The notes: generated by a model not told the origin, from the letters alone. A stretch of 12,119 nucleotides of DNA from Bacillota bacterium (GCA_021820645.1 JAKADJ010000044.1:1-12119), one strand, 5' to 3'. Counted from the first letter of the stretch, positions 1-6,827 are shown. Made by a program: numbers and translations.

Positions 1-339
1 GTGTCCGGTACGAACTTGGTCAACGGCCCATAAAATCATCAAGAGGCCCCCGATTAATCCAGCTACGGCATCAACCCCGGTAGCGCTGGAGATGGTGTTG
101 ACAAAGGAGCCGAGGGCACCAAAGAGACCTCCCAGCACGGTGAAGCTTAATACGCGGCCCCCGTTGTGAGCTAGATGCAGACCCAGCACCCGGCGCCGAA
201 GGGATTGGTTGGCATCTTCTTGGTTTCCGCCGAGGGAGAGACTGAAGGCAAGAACAAAGGGTCCGCACATCCCGGCGCAATGAATGAAACCCTGCAAAAG
301 TCCGACGCCGAGCGCCCAGAGTAAGAGGTCGGGTCGCAT
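1..339 (-). CDS. DsbD_2/TauE-type membrane protein, 3' end cut off by window edge
   Basis: The first 113 residues of an integral membrane protein are visible; the rest lies beyond position 1. A hydrophobic first helix leads into the motif HCAGMCGP (about residues 20-27), followed by a hydrophilic loop rich in charged residues (about 38-52) and further glycine-rich helices. That His/Cys motif in the first helix is the signature of the DsbD_2 (UreH-like, 'sulfite exporter TauE/SafE') family, which often sits beside cytochrome oxidase maturation genes and is thought to move or handle copper. The ATG directly follows the TAA of ctaG with no base between them, so it is translationally coupled to ctaG. 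The family call rests on the motif and the context. Copper as substrate is inference; sulfite export in the strict TauE sense is less likely. Confidence 0.8.
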   Translation of the reverse strand, partial: MRPDLLLWALGVGLLQGFIHCAGMCGPFVLAFSLSLGGNQEDANQSLRRRVLGLHLAHNGGRVLSFTVLGGLFGALGSFVNTISSATGVDAVAGLIGGLLMILWAVDQVRTGH

Positions 340-1236
340 TTAAGAACCCGGATCGGTGTGGTGGTCTTTCACCACTTTGATGTGTTGGGGTCGATAAAGG
401 GGATTACGGATATGATGAGTGGGGATCGTGATCAGGGACTCTTTGGCGCGTTCCTCGCGCACCCACCGAAAGAACTCTTGAATGAAGACCACCAATAAGA
501 TGAGCATGGTGGCAACTTTCATCACCGCGCCACCCACCTGTTGGTCACGCAGAGGAGACAGGCCGAGCGCATGTGCCCCGGCAATATACGTGGGGTAAAA
601 GGCTCGGGAGGCCAGGGTAATGAGAGCGAAGGTCAACAAGGTAGGTAAACTCATCGCAAATAAATATAAAAGCGTTAAGGGTCGGGCCAGCGCGGGAAGC
701 CTAGTGGAGGGGCTATAAATGGGCCACCACAGGGCTATCGAGACCAGCATCATCAAATATTGGTCCAGAACATAAAGCCCGTTGATACGTAAGGTGGCTT
801 CCAACAAGAGCGGAAGTTGAAATAAGGAAAACACGACGGTAAAGAGCACCAGGGCAATCCCCGGCCGCGTGACGATTCGAATCAGGGCGCGGAGAGGAGG
901 TTTTTGGATGACCGGCTCAAGCAGCCAAGTAGGGAGACCAATTAAGAAGAGTGGGGGCATCACCATCGACAACAGGACAAATTGAATCATGTGGGCGGTC
1001 AGCAAGTAGCGATCCGCCAATAGTTGCAGGGGGGTTCCCACGGCAAGATAGACCGTAACCAGGCTTAGATAGAATGACACGTGGCGAAATCTCGGTACGG
1101 GGGGCGCATTGGGGAACCGAATCCGCAACGGTCCCACCACCTCTCCGTAAGCAATCCCTAAAATAATCACCAAAAGCGCTACTTCCGGATGCCAAAGTGC
1201 AAAAAATCCTTGGTCCGCGATGACAGGTGGCAACAT
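340..1236 (-). CDS. ctaG: Cytochrome c oxidase assembly factor CtaG (caa3 type)
   Basis: A 298-residue polytopic membrane protein of the Caa3_CtaG family, needed to make an active caa3/aa3-type terminal oxidase, probably at the copper-insertion step. About seven hydrophobic helices are visible. Diagnostic segments are AHMIQ followed by an MPPLFLIGLP helix end (about 81-102), the LWWPIYSP helix end (169-176), and LRDQQVGGAVMK (229-240), which matches the conserved DQQLGG element. As I recall, Bacillus CtaG likewise has HMxQ followed by a hydrophobic residue rather than His, so F86 is not a lost ligand. The C-terminal tail (about 270-298) is hydrophilic and rich in His. An AAAGGGG ribosome site lies upstream of the ATG. 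The gene has its own possible promoter in the 94-bp gap behind the preceding gene, and its stop codon abuts the next start. Identification is firm; the exact mechanism of the family is not settled. Confidence 0.93.
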   Translation of the reverse strand: MLPPVIADQGFFALWHPEVALLVIILGIAYGEVVGPLRIRFPNAPPVPRFRHVSFYLSLVTVYLAVGTPLQLLADRYLLTAHMIQFVLLSMVMPPLFLIGLPTWLLEPVIQKPPLRALIRIVTRPGIALVLFTVVFSLFQLPLLLEATLRINGLYVLDQYLMMLVSIALWWPIYSPSTRLPALARPLTLLYLFAMSLPTLLTFALITLASRAFYPTYIAGAHALGLSPLRDQQVGGAVMKVATMLILLVVFIQEFFRWVREERAKESLITIPTHHIRNPLYRPQHIKVVKDHHTDPGS

Positions 1237-1281
1237 CGGTCTTGCCCCTTTCCATAGATCCCGGTGGCCCTTTATGCCGTC

Positions 1282-1311
1282 ATTGTAGCATTGTGTCGCA
1301 GGTCGGGTGAA
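1282..1311 (-). promoter_or_regulatory. Possible internal promoter for ctaG
   Basis: On the minus strand, TTCACC (1311-1306) and TACAAT (1287-1282) are separated by 18 bases, a fair sigma-A-like match (4/6 and 5/6). They lie in the only sizeable gap of the left operon, about 45 bases before the ctaG start. This could give ctaG and its partner expression independent of the upstream lipoprotein. It is a pattern match only. Confidence 0.35.
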
Positions 1312-1330
1312 ATTTATTCAAGCGTTTGGT

Positions 1331-1864
1331 TTAGCACCATCCATGCCCACTTAGTACGCTGCTAATAATCATGAGGGCCATGGCCAGCATGACCAAGATC
1401 CCTATCCAAGATTGGCGATCTAAAAGGGCAAACCACGATCCACCCGACAAAGCTCCCATGGTGTAGAGGATGACGTCCGCTTCCACCAAAAGGGTCCGAT
1501 GCCCGTCGATAAATAGATTAAGGCGAGGAATAATCCAAAGAAAGTTGACCGCCATGCCGAGCAGAATAAAGCTTGTCGCCACGGCGCGGACCCGACGCCG
1601 TAACGCGGCGTCGCTCGCGGTGCTCATGACGACTCGGATCCCGCGGTACAACCAGGATACGATCCAAGGGCCTACGGCAATCCCTGCTACCACACCAGTT
1701 AATAGGATCCAACTATATTGTAGGGTGTGAGGATCCACACACCCTTTTTGGTCGGCGTGGGTACTTATTTGCTGGACCCCGGCTGAGACGGCCGCGGCAT
1801 AACTCGCGACCGACAAGACAAAGGCTAAAAGCCGGCGTCGTGATCCCTGGGCTCCCCAATCCAT
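1331..1864 (-). CDS. Unrecognised multi-pass membrane protein
   Basis: A 177-residue protein I cannot assign to a family. It has about five hydrophobic segments (roughly residues 11-30, 50-74, 94-115, 130-148 and 152-171). A short basic N-terminus (RRRLL) suggests the start lies inside the cell. Residues 31-49, between the first two helices, form a polar loop with one Cys (C42), and there is an arginine-rich cytoplasmic-looking loop at 86-93. The only other Cys is the last residue, preceded by GHGW. The gene starts 11 bases after the stop of the YtkA-like lipoprotein, with a GGGGGCGG ribosome site in the gap, and lies 94 bases before ctaG. Its position suggests a role in oxidase or copper maturation, but nothing in the sequence proves that. 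Confidence 0.75.
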   Translation of the reverse strand: MDWGAQGSRRRLLAFVLSVASYAAAVSAGVQQISTHADQKGCVDPHTLQYSWILLTGVVAGIAVGPWIVSWLYRGIRVVMSTASDAALRRRVRAVATSFILLGMAVNFLWIIPRLNLFIDGHRTLLVEADVILYTMGALSGGSWFALLDRQSWIGILVMLAMALMIISSVLSGHGWC

Positions 1865-1875
1865 GAAACCGCCCC

Positions 1876-2292
1876 CTATTCCGTGGTGACGATGGTAAAG
1901 ACCTTTTTTAGGTGTTCTGAATCGGAGGTGATGCGGACGACAATCCTCATGGTCCCGGGCATGACAATGATGACCGAGCCGTGGTAAGTTCCCGGGCTCA
2001 CCCAGTGCAAGGTGTCACGGATGGGCGGCATGTCCATTGATGTCATCCGGATCGTGACGGTGACCCGGGTACTACGGGGAACCCTGTCCCCCTGCCGATT
2101 CCTCGCCACCACCGATAGGTTCCAGTTTTTTAACGGAACCGGTGGATTGGGACGCCAGTCAATGGAAGCCTTCAAGGTGGCACTGGTGGCAACTAGCGGT
2201 TGCCGGGTAGCGGCGATGGTCGATTGCCCGCAACCGGCCAACACCATACTCAGGATACCCATTAGGGGGATCGATAGTCTGGCTGGTCGCAT
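1876..2292 (-). CDS. YtkA/FixH-like lipoprotein
   Basis: A 138-residue exported lipoprotein. A short basic N-terminus and hydrophobic stretch end in the lipobox LAGC (Cys21), so the mature protein should be anchored on the outer face of the membrane. The rest is one beta-sandwich-like domain. The PNPPVPLKNWNLSV segment (about 48-61), the VPRSTRVTVTIRM strand (71-83), the methionine-rich MTSMDMPP (83-90) and the SPGTYHG turn (99-105) follow the layout of the YtkA-like/FixH domain. The M-x-x-M-x-M cluster could bind copper(I), as suggested for related periplasmic copper proteins; that is inference. It is the first gene of the minus-strand operon, with a GGGGGTGAG ribosome site and a TATAAT box upstream. 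It ends in TAG, showing that amber is a normal stop in this genome. Confidence 0.75.
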   Translation of the reverse strand: MRPARLSIPLMGILSMVLAGCGQSTIAATRQPLVATSATLKASIDWRPNPPVPLKNWNLSVVARNRQGDRVPRSTRVTVTIRMTSMDMPPIRDTLHWVSPGTYHGSVIIVMPGTMRIVVRITSDSEHLKKVFTIVTTE

Positions 2293-2335
2293 ATTGACTC
2301 ACCCCCAACCGCGAAGCCGATGCCTCACTGCGCCC

Positions 2336-2341
2336 ATTATA
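2336..2341 (-). promoter_or_regulatory. -10 box of the oxidase-maturation operon
   Basis: A perfect TATAAT lies on the minus strand 43 bases before the ATG of the YtkA-like lipoprotein. No convincing TTGACA-type -35 lies 16-18 bases upstream; the region there is T-rich (CTATTTTTCACC). An activator or an alternative sigma factor may therefore help. Confidence 0.5.
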
Positions 2342-2710
2342 CTGGACAACGGGCGGTGAAAAATAGCGTTCGATCGCGAGAGCGTCGATGTCACCGTTTC
2401 CTATTCCGCGCCCTTGGTGCGCTTTGTTGCGGTCCCGTGGACTCCGATTGCTGGCAATGATTCGTCCTTGAGAGGCGTTTAGCGGCACCGTGGTAGGTGC
2501 TGGACGACTTTGACCCACATGGCAACGCGGCCGCACTGACAACGCCGATGGTGCCCTTCTTCACTGGGTGCCCTTCGTGCCAGGGATCCCCCCATGGCTT
2601 GTGCTCAATTCGCACAAGGCGTGCGGCAAACTGTAACACCGTTGGCCCCCACATCACCCGGGTTTGGACCGTGACAATCGGGGCATCGCTTGTCCCGGCA
2701 CTGATCCCAA

Positions 2711-2758
2711 AATAATTCTATAGCGCTCGACTAGCGATGTTCTTGCTATAGAAATATT
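2711..2758. repeat. Imperfect inverted repeat, 14-bp arms
   Basis: The left arm AATAATTCTATAGC (2711-2724) and the right arm GCTATAGAAATATT (2745-2758) are complementary at 13 of 14 positions, with a 20-base spacer. The innermost 9 bases (TTCTATAGC/GCTATAGAA) are perfect. Weaker symmetry continues a few bases outward (CCAAAA against TTGTGG). No T-run follows, so this is not a standard terminator. A regulator-binding site or the scar of a small mobile element are both possible. Confidence 0.55.
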
Positions 2759-3025
2759 GTGGCAATAAGGTGCAGGAAATTTATGGGGCAGTCGGGAATG
2801 TTTTAGGTATCGGGTCGCTTTAGCAAAACGATTCGAGGCAGGAAGGTGGTTAACATAAGGGACAAGATGGATTACAGAACTGATACCGTCCCCGTTTGGA
2901 AGCGCCACTAAAGGGTGGAATTACAACGAGATGCTCACTATGCAAGCTACCGCGACCAATACGAGCGACGTCACGTATTTCTACACGGAAAATACAAACT
3001 GGGCCGGGCCTACACGACCCAGGGC

Positions 3026-3031
3026 TATAAT
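3026..3031 (+). promoter_or_regulatory. Possible -10 box for the lipoprotein gene
   Basis: TATAAT lies 52 bases before the chosen ATG at 3084. The expected -35 position holds only GC-rich sequence without a TTGACA match, so this is a weak call based on the -10 alone. Confidence 0.3.
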
Positions 3032-3083
3032 AAAAAGAACGTAAAGATACGACCTGCCAGTCGGGTCGCTGAGGATGGTGAGC

Positions 3084-3947
3084 ATGAAGCATTTTATGGG
3101 GATCGTGATGGGCTTGGTCTTGGGAATAAGCCTGAGTGGTTGTGGCCAATCCGGTTTTGTCGTCAGTGCCCAGGGCGGAGTTAGTAGTCGCTCGCGTTTA
3201 CCCCAACACCCACCCGAAGCAGGGTTAACGCTGTCCACGGGCCCGGGTACTAGGGTAGCGTTGGGTACCGTGCACCTGACCATTCCTCCGAGCAACCTCT
3301 CCTCCATTCCCTCGCTACACTGGTACTCTATTTGGGTGCCGCTCATTCAAGTGCCGACCGTCACGGGCATGCAAGATACGGTGCGTGGGCAAGCGGTGTT
3401 TCGGTTGCCCGCCCGATGGACCGGCCCGACCCCAAACGATCAGTGGAGCGGCTCTGGGTCGCTCGTGACCACCAATGTGAACATGAAAATCCCCGCCTCT
3501 ACCCGTAGTGGTGGCGTGATCACATTGGTAGAACGGATCCAGGTGGCTCTGGTGCACGGTAGGAGCACGGCCGGCGGCCGACAAACCCTCGTGATCGCCA
3601 CTCCTCCAGCGTATCCGGTTCTCGCATGGCGAGACGCGACAGTGACGCCCACCGTGTCCCTAACAAGGATCACCAGCATGAAAGAGGGTCTTTACATGGG
3701 GTTTGAGCCGCCCGACGGAGGGACCACGGCCTTTGCGGTTCAGAGCAAGCACTGGTCCGCCGAGGGATTGACGTTCACGATTCGCACTCGATACCAACTC
3801 GCTCTGGAGGCCGTCCAGGCCGATGTCATGATGTATGACCGCGGGACGCACGGTGCTTATTGGTATATCGAGCGGTTTCCTTCGCCCCAGTCCCTTGCCC
3901 CAACCCTGAGTGGCACTTCGTCAGGCTCGGGCAAAGAGGAGCTATGA
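3084..3947 (+). CDS. Unrecognised lipoprotein
   Basis: A 287-residue exported protein with a clear lipoprotein signal: MKH, a hydrophobic stretch, then the lipobox LSGC (Cys20). The mature part is rich in Ser, Thr, Gly and Val, looks mostly beta-stranded, and has no further membrane helix and no Cys after the lipid anchor. I recognise no catalytic motif. The ATG at 3084 is preferred over the in-frame ATG at 3075 because GAGG lies nine bases before it but directly abuts the upstream one. The TGA overlaps the next start (ATGA at 3944-3947), and GAGGAG sits inside the end of this gene. It is the first gene of a plus-strand unit ending in a thioredoxin-like gene and diverges from the CtaG operon, so a role in extracytoplasmic redox or metal handling is a guess. 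Confidence 0.7.
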   Translation: MKHFMGIVMGLVLGISLSGCGQSGFVVSAQGGVSSRSRLPQHPPEAGLTLSTGPGTRVALGTVHLTIPPSNLSSIPSLHWYSIWVPLIQVPTVTGMQDTVRGQAVFRLPARWTGPTPNDQWSGSGSLVTTNVNMKIPASTRSGGVITLVERIQVALVHGRSTAGGRQTLVIATPPAYPVLAWRDATVTPTVSLTRITSMKEGLYMGFEPPDGGTTAFAVQSKHWSAEGLTFTIRTRYQLALEAVQADVMMYDRGTHGAYWYIERFPSPQSLAPTLSGTSSGSGKEEL

Positions 3948-4135
3948 CCGCGAGGCCACCTGGCATCATAGCCCATCCGGGATGGGCAACGGATTCTCCG
4001 GGACCAGTACTGGGGCCAGATGGCACGGCTCTCAATGAGGAGGGGTATTCCACTCGGTTTCCAACCGACGGTGGGATGAACCACCATAGGATTCGTACGG
4101 GATTGGAGAGCCACGGCCATCCCGAGATAAAATAG
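3944..4135 (+). CDS. Small hypothetical protein, coupled to upstream lipoprotein
   Basis: A 63-residue protein with no signal peptide, membrane helix or Cys. It is rich in Gly, Pro and His (HPGWATDSPG near the N-terminus, NHHRIR at about 46-51, SHGHPEIK at the end), giving several possible metal-binding His residues. The start is well supported: AGAGGAG lies five bases upstream and the ATG overlaps the TGA of the lipoprotein as ATGA, a classic coupling arrangement. It ends in TAG 29 bases before the thioredoxin-like gene. I recognise no family. The strong initiation signal is the main reason to call it real. Confidence 0.5.
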   Translation: MTARPPGIIAHPGWATDSPGPVLGPDGTALNEEGYSTRFPTDGGMNHHRIRTGLESHGHPEIK

Positions 4136-4164
4136 GACATATGTGCAAAAGGAGTAGCCATCGC

Positions 4165-4815
4165 ATGGGAACGTCGTCTGAATCGCGCCGCGCTAAAAAT
4201 CCGCAGCGACCGAGGTATATCTGGGGGTTGCTAGCCGCCGTCACCGCGGTTGTGCTCGTTGTAGGCTATCTAGCGATTGGGGCTCAGATAGTCCCGGGGA
4301 AGGCTCCCGTGCCGACGGCGGATCGGCTACCCAGCACCTAGCGGGGTATTTCTTTAGCCACGGGTCAACACGTACCCGTGGTAAGGGGGCAGCGTCTCAC
4401 GCTCATTATGTTGATGGCGAGCTGGTGCAAATATTGTGCCTATGAAGATGCTTATGTGGTACCCTCCATCGTAAGGGAGACGCCCGGCCTCGAGGTCAAT
4501 GTTGTGGATGTCTCGAGGATCGGGGGCATCGGCGTTCCATGACTCGAAAACCCGACATTTTCAGGCCATGACCAGGTTGGCACGGCCAGTGACGTCACGA
4601 AGATGCGCCAGACGATGATCAGGTATAGAACCCGTTTTGACCTCAACCTCCCAGCAATTCATGTGTTTGTCGATCCGACAGGCATTCATTATTGGGCCGT
4701 GGCGAGCTATCCAGTATTCCTCGTTATCAATGCGAAGGGTATTCTTGTCCGCCGCATCAACGGAGCTCGGACGGAGTCACAGTTGTCCGCCATCGTGGCC
4801 CAATACATAAAATAG
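4165..4815 (+). pseudogene. Membrane-anchored thioredoxin-like protein, two in-frame stops
   Basis: A single uninterrupted frame of 216 codons encodes a recognisable thiol-redox protein but contains TAG at 4339-4341 (codon 59) and TGA at 4540-4542 (codon 126). Before the first stop are a basic tail and one membrane helix (about 20-40, WGLLAAVTAVVLVVGY). After it comes a thioredoxin fold: a strand LTLIMLMAS, the active site WCKYC (Cys88, Cys91), and the NVVDVS strand. After the second stop come PTFSGHD, a helix, and the YPVFLVINAKG strand with the cis-proline, ending IVAQYIK then TAG. No frameshift is needed. Domain logic says an anchored, outward-facing disulfide reductase. An AGGAG site precedes the ATG at 4165; an upstream ATG at 4141 is possible. 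Most likely a recent pseudogene; readthrough or base-call error are alternatives. Confidence 0.72.
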
Positions 4816-4929
4816 TGGTTCAGGGTAAGGACGGCGACTCTACGGCAGCATGGTCATTAGGGACTGGAGGGAGGCCTCGGGCGCGTCCTTCGAGATTAGC
4901 GGCGTTAATTCCCGCAAGGATGCCAGCTT

Positions 4930-4957
4930 AAAAATAGGGACCACGCGGCCGCGACCC
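4930..4957 (-). terminator. Weak terminator candidate after the Rpn-type gene
   Basis: On the minus strand, a GC-rich stretch bounded by GGG and CCC around CGCGGCCGCG (4957-4937) is followed by TATTTTT (4936-4930), 29 bases after the stop of the Rpn-type gene. The outer pairing is imperfect, so confidence is low. Confidence 0.27.
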
Positions 4958-4985
4958 GCCGCCACCAAACCTAGCTGGTCACGCC

Positions 4986-5801
4986 TCACTTAGGCCACAG
5001 CGCGCGGACTTGCCCCGGTGTTAAGCCGGTAATGCGCACGACTTCCGCGACCGGGCGGCCCTCGTCTAACAGTGCCCGTGCAATGCGGACCTGTGCTTCT
5101 TGTAGTCCTTCCGCACGGCCTTCCGCACGGCCTTTCTCGATGCCCACCTGTTCCGTTCGATCTAGGATCTTGGACACCTTTCTCAACTCCTTTCCCAGTC
5201 GTTCAATCTCCTCATCGGTCAACGCCTGTTCCGCCAACGCCATTATGGCCGCCGCCACCAAATCCCCTTCATCGGGCGTCGGCACCTGGGCGATTAACTC
5301 GACCGTTTGGCCAAATAGCGCCCGGCGATCCTCGGCTCGCATCGTCATGGCCAACGCCAGTCGGAGTCGGTCCGCGGGTTCCCAGGCATCGCTTGCCAGA
5401 TGCTGGGCCACCACCCCGAGCGCCGCGTCACCATCCTGGTCGGCGAGATAGACATTCTCGACACGATATTGGATCATGCCCAAATCCATGGATGCCGGAG
5501 CCGGCGACACCGGGACATGATAAAGAATGACGGTCCGAATCGCCGGTGCCTCATAGTGCCTCACTAAGCGGGCATCATACTCTAAGAACCGATACAACGT
5601 CGATTCCCGTTGCGATTGAAACTCCAAGTGAAAAATCCGGCCATCCACCATTCGCCACACCGTGTCCACCCGTAGTTCGCCCGCCGGCAAATGGGTCGGG
5701 AGCACCGCGGCCAGTTCGACGTCGTGGACGCCGATCGCCGCCAGGGCGCCATCGGACAGGCTCCGCGTGAGTACCTTGAGATACAGATCTTTATCCGCCA
5801 C
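4986..5801 (-). CDS. Rpn-type recombination-promoting nuclease (PD-(D/E)XK)
   Basis: A 271-residue soluble protein resembling the Rpn/Transposase_31-related nucleases, which cut DNA and promote RecA-independent recombination. The N-terminal domain carries the expected acidic core: D46 in VDTVW, then E60 and Q62 in HLEFQSQ, and Y84-like aromatic positions after it. A helical middle follows, then the family's typical charged coil (about 200-232) with the EKGRAEGRAEG repeat, and a C-terminal HTH-like element RPVAEVVRITGLTPGQVRAL (249-268). The start is GTG, chosen because AGGTGAGGTGA lies just upstream. It stands alone between two unrelated units and its coding sequence is visibly more G+C-rich than the thioredoxin unit beside it, which fits horizontal gain. 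These genes are often multi-copy and semi-selfish. The exact subfamily and activity are not proven. Confidence 0.78.
   Translation of the reverse strand: MADKDLYLKVLTRSLSDGALAAIGVHDVELAAVLPTHLPAGELRVDTVWRMVDGRIFHLEFQSQRESTLYRFLEYDARLVRHYEAPAIRTVILYHVPVSPAPASMDLGMIQYRVENVYLADQDGDAALGVVAQHLASDAWEPADRLRLALAMTMRAEDRRALFGQTVELIAQVPTPDEGDLVAAAIMALAEQALTDEEIERLGKELRKVSKILDRTEQVGIEKGRAEGRAEGLQEAQVRIARALLDEGRPVAEVVRITGLTPGQVRALWPK
5107..5130. repeat. Tandem 12-bp repeat within the Rpn-type gene
   Basis: CCTTCCGCACGG occurs twice head to tail (5107-5118 and 5119-5130), followed by a partial third copy (CCTTTC). On the coding strand it encodes the GRAE units of the linker between coil and C-terminal element. 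Copy number can change without shifting the frame. Confidence 0.8.
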
Positions 5802-6167
5802 TCGGTCACCTCACCTCATCGCTTCAATCACATCCATTGTAGCAACTTGGTGCCTCGCCACACAATCGGTCTTGTCTTATTCACAAGCATTTATAATCGT
5901 CGACCCGCATGTCAGAGGGGTTCAAAAATAGAGCATTTTCCTAATGGACGTAATGCGCGACAAAATCTTGTAGTGGTTATCCAAAAGTCGCTGGACAGAC
6001 AAATGCAGACCCTCCATCGCGGCCGACCTTAGCTGCCCGCAGAGCTCCCCTGGCAATACTTTTAAGGAACTCCAGAATTTGCCACCGATCCGTTTGTGCG
6101 CTTCATTCTTATTGTTATCACCTATTCCCGTAAATTTCGAGTATTAGGAAATGTACCGTCCCAACAT
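5802..6167. other. Intergenic region with no supported gene
   Basis: About 365 bases lie between the end of the TetR gene and the start of the Rpn-type gene. The right-hand part (6060-6167) is AT-richer than its surroundings. I see no ribosome site with a believable frame, no tRNA-like structure and no strong terminator for the TetR gene. A 6-bp pair TGGCAA/TTGCCA (about 6051 and 6079) is too short to call. Confidence 0.5.
5836..5865 (-). promoter_or_regulatory. Possible promoter of the Rpn-type gene
   Basis: Minus-strand TTGTGT (5865-5860) and TACAAT (5841-5836) with an 18-base spacer lie about 35 bases before the GTG start. The -10 match is good and the -35 moderate. Confidence 0.35.
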
Positions 6168-6827
6168 TCAGGAACCCACGCCCCTTGTGGGCCGGGGAAT
6201 GCATTGTGTTAAACCCAATGACTCAATCCCAAGACCCGTCCTAAGGAAGAACGCCATCGTATGCCCATGGTCCACGGGATCGTAGCGGTCCGTCCCCGGC
6301 ACTCCAACATGGACGGCATAGCCATCTTGCGCTGACATAAGAAAACGAGCCACGGAAACAATGGGAAGGGTCGGACGAAACTCGCCCCGGGTCACGCCGG
6401 ACTCGATCGCCTCGACGAGGAGACCCACGGCCCGGTCATAGCGCGCCAAGATTTTCTCGCGCCGCTCAGGGTCATCTCGGTGATCACAGTTATATTCGAC
6501 AACCACGGCCACCCGGCGACGATCGTTGTCCTGAAGGGGTCCCACCGGTGTCACCATCTCGAGCAAAGCGGCACCGATATTTTGGTTCCCACTTAGAATC
6601 CCTCGGAGCTCGCTAAGAAACCGCTTGTCTTGCCGTTCCAACACGGCCTCAAAAATCTCCACCATGTTGGAAAAGTAGAGATAGAGGCCCCCGCGACGGA
6701 CGGAGGCCTGATCCAACACATCCTGTACGGTGGCGCGGGGATACCCTTTTTTAAGAAACACCTGTTCGTCCGCCGAGATGAGGAGCTCCCGACGCTCCTT
6801 CTTGTGTCGCTGGCTCACCTTGGGCAT
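6168..6827 (-). CDS. TetR/AcrR-family transcriptional regulator
   Basis: A 219-residue protein with the TetR layout: a basic N-terminus (KVSQRHKKERR), a first helix (LLISADEQVFLKKGY), then the helix-turn-helix RATVQDVLDQASVRRGGLYL (31-50) and YFSN (51-54) leading to the ligand-binding domain. The usual Lys after YFSN is Met here (M55). The C-terminal ligand domain is divergent, as is normal. The ATG has AAGGGGG six bases upstream and lies inside the 3' end of the MFS gene, so the two overlap by 77 bases and are probably co-transcribed. Such regulators usually repress their neighbouring efflux gene and themselves and are released by the exported compound. The operator should lie upstream of the MFS gene (8023-8312), but I could not pick one out. 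The regulator frame itself is intact although the pump gene is broken. Confidence 0.88.
   Translation of the reverse strand: MPKVSQRHKKERRELLISADEQVFLKKGYPRATVQDVLDQASVRRGGLYLYFSNMVEIFEAVLERQDKRFLSELRGILSGNQNIGAALLEMVTPVGPLQDNDRRRVAVVVEYNCDHRDDPERREKILARYDRAVGLLVEAIESGVTRGEFRPTLPIVSVARFLMSAQDGYAVHVGVPGTDRYDPVDHGHTMAFFLRTGLGIESLGLTQCIPRPTRGVGS

Larger units (their letters stand above)
2342..3074. other. Long divergent intergenic region without a convincing gene
   Basis: About 730 bases separate the minus-strand operon from the plus-strand lipoprotein gene. Short open frames exist on both strands but none has a good ribosome site plus protein-like composition over a useful length. Items worth noting are the inverted repeat at 2711-2758 and a minus-strand frame through 2685-2530 with CPDC and CQCG pairs, which could be a decayed zinc ribbon. 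A 37-codon plus-strand frame at 2931-3044 also reads rather protein-like (segments such as DVTYFYTENTNWAG) but lacks a clear ribosome site. The stretch may hold remains of a mobile element. Confidence 0.45.

Noticed and set aside
917..1255. Second minus-strand open frame overlapping ctaG
   Set aside because: It lies wholly over the start of ctaG in another frame and shows no family features.
2931..3044. 37-codon plus-strand frame with protein-like composition
   Set aside because: No clear ribosome site, very short, and no recognisable family; kept only as a note in the intergenic entry.
3860..3943. Upstream extension of the small 63-residue gene
   Set aside because: It lies inside the lipoprotein gene; the ATG at 3944 has the strong ribosome site and the ATGA coupling.
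4339..4542. Selenocysteine or pyrrolysine insertion in the thioredoxin-like gene
   Set aside because: The stops are not at the CxxC catalytic positions, no selenocysteine-insertion-like stem was seen after the TGA, and TAG is a normal stop in neighbouring genes.
5032..5530. Long open frames on the plus strand opposite the Rpn-type gene
   Set aside because: They mirror a G+C-rich, clearly coding minus-strand gene, have Ser/Arg/Pro-rich composition and lack ribosome sites.
6175..6191. CCCAC/GTGGG hairpin near the end of the TetR gene as its terminator
   Set aside because: It lies before the stop codon and is followed by no T-run.
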